64,000 nucleotides of DNA from Amoebidium appalachense (taxonomy: Eukaryota > Ichthyosporea). Position 1 is the stretch's first letter; each line of letters opens with the position of its first letter. Location of the stretch: contig CAVNZM010000012.1 of NCBI GenBank assembly GCA_963693365.1, forward strand, positions 1-64,000. Direction: 5' to 3'. A program made the translations under genes and the position numbers. The notes beneath the pieces were generated by a model. That model was not told the origin of the DNA. It saw only the letters and a program-made list of their open reading frames with translations, and did no database searches. Of this stretch, positions 28,556 through 57,699 are shown piece by piece.

Positions 28556-29527
28556 ATGGCAGCTGCAGCTCAAGCTATCACCGAGCTGTCGACAACGCTG
28601 CGGGCTATGCAGCTAGCACAGGCCCCACCTGCAGCACTCCCGAAGTACGAAACGAGCCAGAATGCCGCGCTGTGGATTGAGTCGTTCGAGCAGGCGACTA
28701 GCGGAGCAGCCTATGCAGGCAACCACCGCCACACTATGCTCCCACAGTGTCTAGGCACCACCGCCACCCCATTGTTCCACAGCACCATTCAACCACGCTT
28801 GCTGCTGGGACACTACAGCAACAACTGGCCCCTGCTGAAACAAGACTTCCTCGACGTTTTCCACGACCTTATCCGTCAAAAACAGTATAAGTCGGCCTTT
28901 AAGGGCTTCAAATACGACCCCACGATCGACAACCCCAGACATGGACACAGGCGTTCGAGCTGGCAGCCCACACGGTGGACGTCAACATGAACGACGGCAA
29001 AAAGCTCAAACACGGGCGCCGGCTGTTCAGCGAAGCCGGCACCGACTGCGCCAACTTTGCCCTGCTGTGGCAGACATGGGCGCAAGCACGTTCGATGCTT
29101 CTCAACCCGGAGCTGACCGCACACCTCCCGGGCGTGAGCAATGCGTTCGCCCGTCCCACCGGCGCCGCCCCGGCACTGTTTAACGTCAACACTAACCCAA
29201 CCTCCAACCCTACCACCCACCCCCACTACCCTCCTCCCACCAACCCGACCTACCGCCCCCCTCAAACCAACCCCTACCATCCCCTTCCCCCCCAACCGGC
29301 CCCCAACAGGATGCCCCCCTTCCCCTACCAGACCTACCCTCACTTCCCCCAGTACCCCGCCTACCCCCCCATTTTCAACGTCCAAACCCCTCTCCTCCCC
29401 CCCCCTACCAGACCCACCCTACCCGAGCGCCTGGAGGTCGCCCCCCTTGCAGCATCTGTGTCGGGCGCGGCCAGACTAAGAGGGCCGCCATATTGCCAAA
29501 TATGGCACTCGCAAATGTATAACACCT
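28556..29527 (+). pseudogene. Retrotransposon gag-like ORF, frameshifted
   Basis: The first frame (28556-28990) begins MAAAAQAITELSTTLRAMQL and has a capsid-like segment (ALWIESFEQATS, NWPLLKQDFLDVF), the arrangement seen in Gag of LTR retrotransposons. Near 28925-28935 the matching continuation moves to the -1 frame (TWTQAFELAAHTVDV, WQTWAQARSMLL), as expected from loss of one C in a short C run. It then becomes a Pro/Asn/Tyr-rich tail ending about 29527. No protease, reverse transcriptase or LTR was found downstream, so this is a decayed fragment. Family assignment rests on composition and architecture only. Confidence 0.55.
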
Positions 29528-29529
29528 AA

Positions 29530-30365
29530 ATACATATTACCTTCCTGTAGAACTGGTCTTTCTCTAGCTGATGGTATTATTGATCACTTACCACGCTTTT
29601 ACTGTACACGTGCTATACAGTGGAGATCTAATAAGTATAAGGTGACATCGTTTACATGCCCAAACAACACACACACACACCAGTTTAAACGATCATGTAT
29701 CGCCAAATGTAGCTTGATAGACCACTTATAACACACACGACACATTCACAACAGACGTCGACACCCAGAAAGATAGCCGTGACCTGAAAATTACAACATC
29801 CTTGATTTTATACTAAACAGATGCCTATGACCTGTTTATTAGATGTCGGATTGGGTTGAGAATCACATCCTTGCAAATTTCTAGCACACACACACACACA
29901 CACACACACACCAGCTGATACCGAGTGTCCCAGGGGAGCCCTCTAAAAAAAAAAAAAAAAACGGGGAACCCAACTAATTGGTTTTCTTAGTCTTTATGGT
30001 GCCTCGTAGAGAAAGGGGCCCTGATAAGTATAATCAACACCCGACATCTATGTACTTGATCATGATATACCGCTAGTGAGGGGTTATTCCGGGCAAAAAA
30101 CCTCCCCATACCTAAGACTGGTCTCTCTTTGCCTCGAGTAAACAGCGTAAACCCCGTGTACATATATCATGCATATGGGGCACATGTTGTGTTTCCGGAT
30201 TGGCCGGAGGGAGCGGCCAATAAACTGCAATGATCCCCATCAAGGGCCCTTAAGTACGTACGTGTGACCAATAACTTCCATTCAATCATGTATACAATGC
30301 TTACACAGGCCCCCGTGTCGATGTCACATGATATGCGGCTCAAAACTTGTACGCACTTTCCTGCA

Positions 30366-30413
<48 letters not shown>

Positions 30414-32130
30414 AGCTCCCCAGTACACACACAGGCATTAGTAGCTGTGAGCACACATGCAGTCACGTGTATGTACACGCTCATGCGCATTGCAACGTAC
30501 ATATGTGCACACACACACACACACTGTGATGGCGCCACACATTTATTTGCATTCTCATGTACTTTGTGCGCTTCCATTTATTTGCATATATATACCGACA
30601 CAGAGGCCCACGGTGCTTGCATATATCATAGTTTCAATTGAATACTACTAGTGCACGCAGCCTAACATCGAGCACCGGCACCTTCACCCCATACACGACG
30701 GTACCGCCAATGTATAACCACCATATGTACATACATCCTGCACAGCAGAACATCAAAATAAAACATACATGTGGCTCCAACACATCCCTTTATGTATCTA
30801 TCTGCTGTAGGTTATCACTCCTACAAAATAATACTGTAGGAAATATAAATGGTGCAAAAACAAGAGAATCTACCACAACCCTGCATGCAACTCCTAGGCC
30901 TTAAGATAAAAATAATTGGTGCGCTGGAAAGTCCTACATAGCGTCATGGTACAAATATGACAAACAGAAGTTGAATGTACAACCGCGAAAATAGGCATAA
31001 ACCAAATCCTTTTCAAATATACGAATCAGACATAAAAATTAACATACTTCCCAACAAAACAAATCGTGCCAAAGCATACAGTTAACTTAGAGTCTATGTT
31101 CGAGACAACATGGCGTGCAGTTTAAACATATCCTTTCTTTAAGAAATGAGGAATGTGCGGAGAAAAAAAGGAATGAGCATCACTGACAGTTAACATAAGC
31201 ACACCTCACGCAGCATTCGGTAAATAACCAATAAAATAATAACAAGCAGTTCGCAGAATTTGAAGTGTATGGAGATCCGCAGACACGCCATGGGGTATGA
31301 TAGGGTACCCAGCACACACAGGGCAACAAAATCGGACACCGGGGCTCGTTGCATGCACCCAGCCAGGCCCATGCATATGGCCTCCATGTGGCTACATGCT
31401 GGCACAGGCAAGCCGGCCACCCAGACAGATCCTGTAGGCCCACCCAGTCAGCACAGTCCAGACGTGCAAAAAAAAAAAAAAACGACCGGCACCGCCACTC
31501 ACAATACTACAATAGGGATTGAAAATAAAGTGAACAGCTGCGTAGATGCATGCACAGGCACACCCAAGCATGAACACACAGCCCCGAAATCCACAACCTC
31601 ACGTGATCGCACTATGGCCCAAATTCGACACACGCATACTGCAGCAACATGTGTACACACGCATACTGCAGCAACATGTGTACACACGCATGGGGCCTCC
31701 CATGACGTTGCAAAGCACGAATGCAGCTCAATGCTTATAGAGTGCACGGGCACATGCCCATAGGTCTGTGTGGGTGACTTTAATCGCACAGCTATGGTGC
31801 CTGTGCATCCTGCTAGCAGTGGCTTTGATGTACAGCCTGTCCACACTAAGGAAAATCACCCACAGTCACTGCGTACTGCAATGTAAGAGGGAGCTCGTAT
31901 TATCGTGCAAGCTGGCAGGCAGATAAAGATATATAAGGTGGCCATCACAGGTGTGCACTCCCGTTCGTGAGCCTCGTATATGTCAGTGTGTAATGTGGGG
32001 GGGGGGGGGGGGGGGGGGGGGGGGGAGGGGGGAGGGGGAGGTGTTCATACCCAAGGGCAAGGGTGATGAGATGGGACACAAGAAGTTCGGATGCCACTGT
32101 GGTCACACGCTGCGCACGCATGGCTGGGCC

Positions 32131-32206
<76 letters not shown>

Positions 32207-32629
32207 TGCGTGTGCGTGTGCGTGTGCGTGTGCGTGTGCGTGTGCGTGTGTGCGTGGTGTGTGCATGCGTGTGTGCGTACGTGTGTGTGTGTGTGCGCGC
32301 CTCTGTGTGGGTGTGTGTACATACGCAGGAGTATAAAATACGCTCGTTAGACGTAGTTGTGCTGCAGTCTTGCAACACTCGGACCCAACCTTACGCAGCA
32401 CCAAGCAAGCTAGACGGCACATATGCACAGTGGTGTACAATCAGAATACGGCCAGGCACAAACCACAGCAACCGCCAAACACTAAACAACGTGCATGCAC
32501 AGGGCACTTCGCTGAGTTCACCAAGCAGGGGAATTGAACAAATGGCTTTCGACCAGCCTCACAAAACACTTTCAATTCCCATGCTTTTCTGTGTTTCGAA
32601 ATGAAGGGGCGGGGCCAAGGGATGGGGTG

Positions 32630-32661
<32 letters not shown>

Positions 32662-32968
32662 TTTGGCACGGACTTTTTGGGGTGTGGGGCTGCAGGGGTG
32701 TCCTCGACATCGACAGCAAACAGGTGGCAGCCACGTACATGCGGCACACTGCGGGTAGACAAACAGCCACTGGGCATAGGAAGTGTAAGCATGGCAGTGG
32801 GGTTAAAGGGTGTGCAGGACACTGCGGAACCAATACATAGCACTCATCCATATATCCAAATAACCCATGACACAGCCTAGATTTGAACCATTCACCCCAC
32901 ATAAACCAGTTCCGTACCTATGAATAAACACCTCCCTGCTACGTTTCGCTTATCACCGTTTCAATGCT
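29530..32968. other. Non-coding spacer, mostly unique
   Basis: No exon is supported. Contents include poly-C of about 42 bases (30369-30410), a duplicated 25-bp unit at about 31630-31690 (ACACGCATACTGCAGCAACATGTG-type), poly-G (31997-32024) and a GT/GC array (32131-32325). A further poly-G lies at 32633-32660. The rest is AT-balanced unique sequence with scattered CA. Confidence 0.6.
32131..32325. repeat. (GT)n with (GTGTGC)n arrays
   Basis: A pure GT array of about 70 bp followed by regular GTGTGC hexamers and mixed GT/GC. It is an alternating purine-pyrimidine tract. Confidence 0.9.
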
Positions 32969-37288
<4,320 letters not shown>

Positions 37289-39590
37289 TCTGCCTGCCCT
37301 CCTCTTATGCCGGAAATGAAACACTCTGCTGCTGCCAAAGAAGGTGGTCAATGTAACTCCACAACTCTCGTTTGTAAAGGGTCGTCTAAAGCGGTTTCAA
37401 GATCTACTATGCATAGTGCGAATACAGCTGCAGTTAGTGGGTCAAGAATATGTGCCACGTTAAGGACCACCTGTCAGTACCTGCCCTGCAACTAGTAGCA
37501 CGCTATGCCTGTTACTGGGGTAACTATTTCGCTCATCTTCCTTAAGCCAGAGAGCCCCCACTCCTCAACGAATTTATTACGGAGCATACACAGGACCATA
37601 CGAGCCTTCGACGCACACTAAGGAACAGGGAAAGACAAATACCTGCACGCGAAGGTTGGCACGAACGAAGCACTCCTACTGACAGGCTGGATCTTTAAAA
37701 CAGTGTCACTAATTCGTGTGCTGCTGTGTGAAATATGCTGTGGGCTGTCGGTGTGAACTGCCTGTGCAACCCAACTTTTGCTCTCTGTGAGGATTAGGGT
37801 GTGTTGGGCGTTGATGTCTGTCTAACTATGCTGCACAACACGGAGAGAGGAGTCGTTTCCAGAAGTTTCTCTTCTGTATCTTCTGTAGTGGAGCTAAACC
37901 CTAAGCTATTATCTTGACCTTACAGCTGTCACATAGACAATATAAATAACATTGACAGCTAGTATGTAGTGACAGGAGACAACACGAATACTGCTAAATT
38001 GGTGATTGTTGTGATGCAACAAAAAGGGCTTCAAAGTTATCTGTCACACTGATTATCCTGCATATCCATGCTTCGTAAAAATGGTGACGAGATATTTCAT
38101 TTATCTGAATCAATGTAGGTTGTTTATTTGAATATGTGCTGGCTTCTTGCGATCAAAAGGTTCTGAACAAATTTAAACACCGCAATTTATGGAGCATAAC
38201 ATTGCGAATATTGTATTAACAAACTTTGAAGCTATTTTGGGGCAGACACAGAGATAGGAGTTGGCTACAATGTGTGCAACCTGATTCAAAGCTTGAGATA
38301 TAACTACGTGAGATATGCAAATATGATTCTTGGTTAGTTTGATAGTTCCGAGTGTCACTGAAACGTCATACAATGGAATGTGCCGTCATCGTCCTCAGCT
38401 GTTGCGTGATTCCTTCTGTGGTTGATTATTCTGAAAACATACACGACTAGTGTTCATTTTTTGCTCAAACACGTAAATTATGCTCCTGCTCATGTTCTGC
38501 TAAACTTGCAGGCTTTTATATGCATATTTCATGTGCTGCTCTTGCACTTGTTTTGTCTGGCATCAGACAGGGACAAGTAGAAATAATTTGCCTTACCTCT
38601 GAGGGGAAAACGCTAAAATGACTCTAATCAAATAGGATTGATGATTGGGGTTAAAAGCCAATCAGAGCAGGGTTTAAAGGGTCTTCAGTCCAATCACTAG
38701 CAACTTCAAAAAGGAGCTACGGGATGAGCCATCCGTAAGCATCCGTAGGAAGGGTCAACTGCAAGTGACAGTTCCCAACAGACCGTGGTGACGTAAAGTC
38801 CTGTGATAGAGGCCGTATCATGAAGATAAACCTGGTGTGTGCTAAGGCAGCTAATGTTGGACCTTGTGCGTGTCGTGCACCATGAGTGGCTATGCACTGT
38901 GTGCGTATTCTGCTGCCTGGGCGTGCACTGTTTTCTGCAGCTGATGTGCACATGGACGCAGTACTCGAGCTCGGGCACGGTCCAAGTCCCACATTTCTGA
39001 TGTTTTTTCGGGCTCCCCGGCCCGGCCGGAGCACGGGGCTCTGTGGGGAAAGGGGAAGGGGGCCTCGGCAAGTATCGGCAGTGTTAACTCTGTTATTCTA
39101 CAAGGCTTGTCCACTACAGATTGTCGTTGCATTAGGGGTATCTTGGGTTATTTTTAGTAGGGGATCAGGACAGTGCAGCGCTGCGCAACAAGGTTTTTCC
39201 TGCTTCCCCGGCCTTTCCCCAGCTCCCCTACCCTCCTTCCTTTTCCCAAAACTTTAGCTCATCAACAACGGTCAACAAACATTTATACTTGCATATGTTT
39301 AGGAGCTGTGCACCGGTCGGCAGTCACAACTGCAAGCGTAACATGACAGCAAGTTAACCGCTGAACGATGCAGCGCTGCGCCATGCCATGGTCATGAGCG
39401 GACACTTGTGCACATACATAGACGTACATGTAACAAACTTCGCACGATCTCGAAGGTGCTCAAAAACGGATATACACATGAGCTGAATTTCTTTGAGTGC
39501 CCCCTCTACCTCCCCTAGACCACATGGGGAGTGAAATTGGAAGGAATCGAGATCCGAGAGACTAGTCCAGGACCTGAACCAGGGGAAGAA

Positions 39591-39624
<34 letters not shown>

Positions 39625-39758
39625 AAAAGATCGTAGAGAACTAAGCCAAAGGGTTATAACCCTTGTGCACTTACGAAAGAAGTTGGGCAAGCATATTGCT
39701 GTGTGTGTGTGTGTGTGCGCGCGCGCGCGCGCGTGTGTGTGTGTCTGTGTGTGTGTGT

Positions 39759-39789
<31 letters not shown>

Positions 39790-40092
39790 GTGTTTGTGCG
39801 TGTGCGCGTGCATGCGTGCACGCATATGCGGTTTAGTGTGTGTGTCCTGGCCATGAGGGGAAGGGGAGAGGGGTGACCGAGTGCACTAGGCCAATTCGAG
39901 GTGAAAAAAGAAGGACAACTAGACAGGCTGACCGAGGATGGGAGAGGGGAGGGGGGGGGGGGGGGGGGGGGGGGTATGGTGGTGGGTGGGGGTGGGGGGT
40001 GGGGGTGGAGGGGGGAGGTATGTCTAGATAGGAGACCAAACGGTGATAAACCTTATACACTACTAAAGGAATGAAATTCAATTAGATAAGCA

Positions 40093-40093
<1 letters not shown>

Positions 40094-40139
<46 letters not shown>

Positions 40140-40145
40140 TCTCTA

Positions 40146-40198
<53 letters not shown>

Positions 40199-40204
40199 CT
40201 CTCC
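40094..40204. repeat. (GT)n(CT)n(TA)n(CT)n compound microsatellite
   Basis: Successive pure dinucleotide blocks GT, CT, TA and CT, followed by C-rich sequence. Confidence 0.95.
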
Positions 40205-41188
40205 CCCCCCTCCCCCCCACACACACACACCTCTCCCGGCCTCCCTCCCCCCCCTCCCCCCCCCTCCCCCCCCCCCCCCGGGCGAAATATCCCTTATCCC
40301 TTGCCATCCCCCGGCCTCCCCCCTTTTAATTTCCCCTGTCCCCCTTCCTTCCTCTCCCTCCCCGCTCCCCCCCTTTCTACCTGTGTGTTTTGCACGAATT
40401 GTGAAGTTCCACCCTCTCGACCGGCTCTGCTTCCCGACGAATGCCTGGCCAAGGTGAAACAACAGGTCACGTGACTGCTTTTTTTTTTTTTTTTTTAGTG
40501 ACTGCTTGCAGAAAGAATAGGCACATGTTACAACATGATGTGGCATATCACCCTCCCCTCTCACACACATACAGACACATACCGTAGACACATATCAGAC
40601 AGACACACGCACGCCCCTGTACACACACACACACACACACTCACAAACTCACAACACATGCCTTTAGAATACTGCAACAATTTTCTACGCCTGTCCATCA
40701 AAGTTATGACCAGTAACCGTTCTTGTGTATTTTGTAAATCATTTATGTGAACCAATGGAGCTAACATGTGCAAATAGCAACCTTTTTATTTTTTTTTATT
40801 TTTGGGAAGCCACATTTATCGTTCTGATTTCGTCCCACAATCAAGTGTGTCGTAATGCTCTCTACACCCCAAGTTTGGGCAGGTTCATTCACATTGGGTG
40901 GCCACTAGCCCGTTCCATTTGCACTAACAAGTGCATGCGTAGCTTATCATTCTTGAAACTAGGTTTTCGGCTGCCCATAAAACTTGCAAAAAGAATGTGT
41001 CTGGAGGCTGCCTGACTACTAGTATGTAACTCCCTCCCTCCTTCCATCTCCCCCTCTAAAGAACGAAACAAAAAAAAAAAGGAAGAACGAAGACAGCTGG
41101 GCCAATTACTTGGAACAATCATGGCACCATGTCACATATTTCTTCCTCGTTATCTTCTTTCGGCATTCGTATACCCTTCCCCCCTTCC

Positions 41189-41223
<35 letters not shown>

Positions 41224-41817
41224 ACACACACACACACATACACAAACACAAAAAAATCGAAATTCTGCATCTATAATGCCCCCTGGCTGCCTATTGAACC
41301 CCATTCATAATGCACTTACGTTATTTGTCCCACCCGATCGCAGTTGGACCCTTTTTGAACTTTTCCCAGTTCTTCTCATTCCCACAATCAAACACACTGC
41401 GTTTATCGTCGACACAATGCACCCTACTGGTTGGCCTGTTCACATTGACGACCAGCCTGTCACCTGTGCCCCTACACGTGCATGTCCTTGACTTGCATGT
41501 GAAAACGCTGCAGTCGGCTAACTCATAGTTACTAGTGCAGCAACCAGCAGGTTGTTGGTCATGCACAGGTGACTGGTTGCTCACATAAGCTGCAGAGGAG
41601 TTGACCTTATCCGAATAATTCAGCAGTTGGTAACTAATCGGCCAGGGACTCATGTAGTGTAGACAGCCATTTGCTTTGCCATGCCGATTGTTTCTCTTTT
41701 CCCCTTCTCCCCCAATTCTTCCCAAGGGAGGAGCGGTGGAGTGGAGGGGTTCTGGCATGGCCATTTTTTTCTTTCCTTTTTTCTTTCCCCGGGCAGTGTG
41801 TGCACGGTGTGTGTGCA

Positions 41818-42750
<933 letters not shown>

Positions 42751-43150
42751 GGGCAACATTCCTCCCATCTAAATTCAGAGTCCCGTTCATGTATACTTGG
42801 CGTGATCAGCCCAATTCATTTTTTTTTTCGATGGCTGAAAAGGGTCTCTCGGAACGTTTCTGTTCAAAAAACCATGCTGCATGGGTCCAAATACGTAAAC
42901 CCTTGGATAGTACTGGTGCATTGCTTCTTCTTCTTTTCCTTATCGATCAATGTTTTGGTGTGCAGGTGAGGTTTGACGTATTTATCTCCCCCTCCTCCCC
43001 CTCCCCCCTACCATCACCACCCCCGATATCACCACCAAACATACATACCAGCACCACTGACACCTACGCCCCCCCCCCCCCCCCCCCCCCCCCCTACCCC
43101 CGCCTCTCCCCCCCCCTTCCCACCAAACACACACACACATGGGGACCCTC

Positions 43151-43164
<14 letters not shown>

Positions 43165-43181
<17 letters not shown>

Positions 43182-43191
43182 AAAAAAAAAA

Positions 43192-43227
<36 letters not shown>

Positions 43228-43250
43228 AAAAGAAAAGAAAAAACTTTGAA
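43165..43250. repeat. Poly-C / poly-A / (GAAA)n compound
   Basis: A C run joins an A run of about 23 bases that passes into GAAA tetranucleotides. Confidence 0.9.
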
Positions 43251-43621
43251 GAACAACTTCACCACGACCACAACTTGACACAGACACAACACAAAACAAG
43301 AAGAAAAAGAAGGAGAAGCTTTCTTCGAACACAAAGGTGAAAAGGTGAATTCCAAAAAGAAACAAAAATTGGTTTTGTCAGACAGGGGAGGGGGAATGGG
43401 ATGAAGGGTGTATGTATGTGTGTGTGTGTGTGTGTGCATGGAAGGGGAGAGGGAGGAAGGGGGGGTTGGGGGGGGGGGGGGGGGGGGGGAGGGGAAGTGT
43501 GGGAATCGATATCGGGAGGTTGCAGTCTTGCAGAGCGAGAAGCAAGGGCGGAAGAGGGGGGATGGGGGGGGTTACGCGTGTGTGTTGGCGGGGATGCACG
43601 TCGGGGAGCTTATACTGGGAA

Positions 43622-43655
<34 letters not shown>

Positions 43656-43676
43656 GGCTGGGGGGCAAAGGCCCGT

Positions 43677-43707
<31 letters not shown>

Positions 43708-43769
43708 GGGGGGGATGGGATTTAAATTTATTAATGACTATGAGAGGCTCCCGCGCAAAATAAAAGCAA

Positions 43770-43922
43770 CCAATCACAGCAGCCACCTCGTGATATCACA
43801 TTCCAGTCCACAGTCACTGCTTGACGACCGGCCGCTGACTTGAGTCAGACAGTCAGCAGACGAGCAGACGAGCGTGGCACTGTGAAACTTTTGTGACCGA
43901 ATGAAGCTATAGTTTTATAAAG
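43770..43922 (+). promoter_or_regulatory. ALG11 promoter: CCAAT and TATA boxes
   Basis: CCAAT at 43770 and TTTTATAAAG at 43913 lie 244 and about 100 bp before the ALG11 start codon. That spacing leaves about 70 bp for a 5' UTR. Confidence 0.55.
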
Positions 43923-44013
43923 GCGGCACGGCGAATGGGAACAGCCCACATATGCACTCCTTAGCAACGCTGCAGGCACGGTGTAGCGCCTTCAGGTCTA
44001 GCACATAGGGACC

Positions 44014-55320
<11,307 letters not shown>

Positions 55321-55736
55321 CTCAGCTGCTACGGTTTTGTGGCCCTGGGGATCTTGAAGCCGGAAGACCTTTCCTCTGCCCCGTACGCGTTGCCGCGGCC
55401 GCCGTGCAGGTCTTTCAAGTTCCACCCAAGGAACAGGTGCTTGCACACTCCTCGTTTTCCTTGTCCCTGCCAGGGCCATTACATAAAACAGGTAAGAACA
55501 TGCACATATTGCTAGGGCAGTGTCTCGCAGCACACTGAATTTGAATTGGGGTCTGGTGGGGTGTTGGGAACAAAGACGCAAGGCAACAAAAGAGAACTAC
55601 ATAAGAGGGTGGGCGAGGGGGAGGGTTGGCGCATTTGTATTTGCCTGTCTGTTTCTTGTGCGCTTGCTAAGAGAAGTGTCCGAATTCCACTTTATTCCCC
55701 TCTCCTTCAACCTTTTAGCGAAACCCCCCCCCCCCT

Positions 55737-55771
<35 letters not shown>

Positions 55772-55851
55772 TCCCCCCCCCCCCCCTTATTCACGTGCCA
55801 ACTCCCCCACCCCTCCTCTCCCTGACCCACCCTCTCTTCCCCCCCAGCATC

Positions 55852-56578
55852 ATGCCTGGCCGTGGTCGTCCCCGCAAGCGTCCCGTTGAGGACGAGGCAG
55901 GCGCCGAAGCCAAAAAGCCAAAGGTTGACGACACAGAGGTGAGCACCCCCCCCCCCCCCCCCCCCCCTTCCCCCCCCCTCCCCCCCTTCCCTACTCTTAC
56001 CCCCCCCCCCCCCCGCCCCGTCCCATCCTCGCTGCCCCCCCCCCCCCCCCCCCCCCCCCCTTCCCCCCCCCCCCAGCATTCTTACCCTCCACTAGCCCCC
56101 ATGCCTGGCCCACTCTGCCGTCTTATCCGTTGCATCATATAATGTAACTGCACAGCAGGCACATCACATAACACTCTGTGGACTCCAGTAATTGGGAATG
56201 TTGCCCCTCTCTCTTCTCCCCCAGCCCCTCCTCCCCCCTCCCAACCCCATCATATTGTTGCTCTTCTGCACCCAGGGGAACGTGGTAACAGAAGGATGGT
56301 ACTAGTAGGCACCCCCAAAGCTCGCATGGACACATAGACAAGCACGTGTGCACGCACGGTAACGCACAGACACACACAGAAGCACACATGCACGGGGCCG
56401 TTCGCTTGGACTAAAACACAAATACAGGGACAAACCAAACACACAGAATGAGGGAAAGAGAGTGGGAGAAAGGGAAAACGGAAACTGAAACCTGGTTCTC
56501 TTTTGCGTCCCTCTCCGCCTTCCCCCCCCCCCTCCCCCCCCCCCTCCCCCTTTCCCCCCGACACACAGACAGAGAAGG

Positions 56579-56659
<81 letters not shown>

Positions 56660-56767
56660 CGCACGCACGCACGCACGCACGTACGCACATTCACATTTCA
56701 GTAAGCAGTGTACGAGCACACTCACCTGCATGCTCCCATTCCTCTACCATTACACCATTACTACCCC

Positions 56768-56798
<31 letters not shown>

Positions 56799-57002
56799 AA
56801 AAAAAAGAAAAAAGAAAAGAAAGAGAGAGAGAGAGAGAGAAGAAGAAGAAGAAGAAAAGAATAAAGAAAGCAGCTAACATGCCCATTTGGCCGGAATCGA
56901 GCCGGACTCGAGCTCGAGCAAGCACTTGCTCAAGACGTATTATATCACACTAACACACACGTATGCCCGTACACACACACACACCATTACACAACACACA
57001 TA

Positions 57003-57076
<74 letters not shown>

Positions 57077-57641
57077 GGCGCCTCAGGAGAAACGTGGCCG
57101 TGGCCGACCCCGCAAGGACCCCAGCACCAAGGCGCCCCCCAAGGCCCCTGCCGTGCCTGGCCGTGGCCGTGGCCGCCCAAGAAAGGATGGCTCGGCCCCA
57201 GCCAAGAAGGAGGATAAGCCTGCAGTAGAGGAAAAGAAAGAGGATGAGCCTGCGGCAGCAGAGGATAAGAACGAGGAGGTGGTTGAAGAGAAGGAGGTCG
57301 AGGTGAAGGGCAGTGGGCTGAGTGTTGGGGACATGTGCCCTGACTTTGAGCTGCAAAACGATGAGGGGGTGACGGTCAAGGCCAGTGAGCTCTATGGGGA
57401 CAAGGGGATTATTGTGTTCATGTACCCTAAGGCAAACACGGGGGGCTGCACAAAGCAGGTAGGTGCCTGCATGTGCCCCCTGCATGTCTGCATGCATGGG
57501 GGTTGCTTCCCCTCTGGTTTACTGCACGGTAACACATAACCATCACAGACACGATTATGCCTGGTTAGGGGGTTTGCCGTGTAGGAATGTGGGTGTTTAT
57601 GACTATCTTTGTTGGGGTCGAGGGGAAGGAGGGGACGGAAG

Positions 57642-57699
<58 letters not shown>

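Noticed and set aside
38706-39257. Open frames of about 120 codons on both strands
   Set aside because: Neither strand shows family motifs, splice-consistent neighbours or a plausible start context. They are likely chance in GC-richer spacer.
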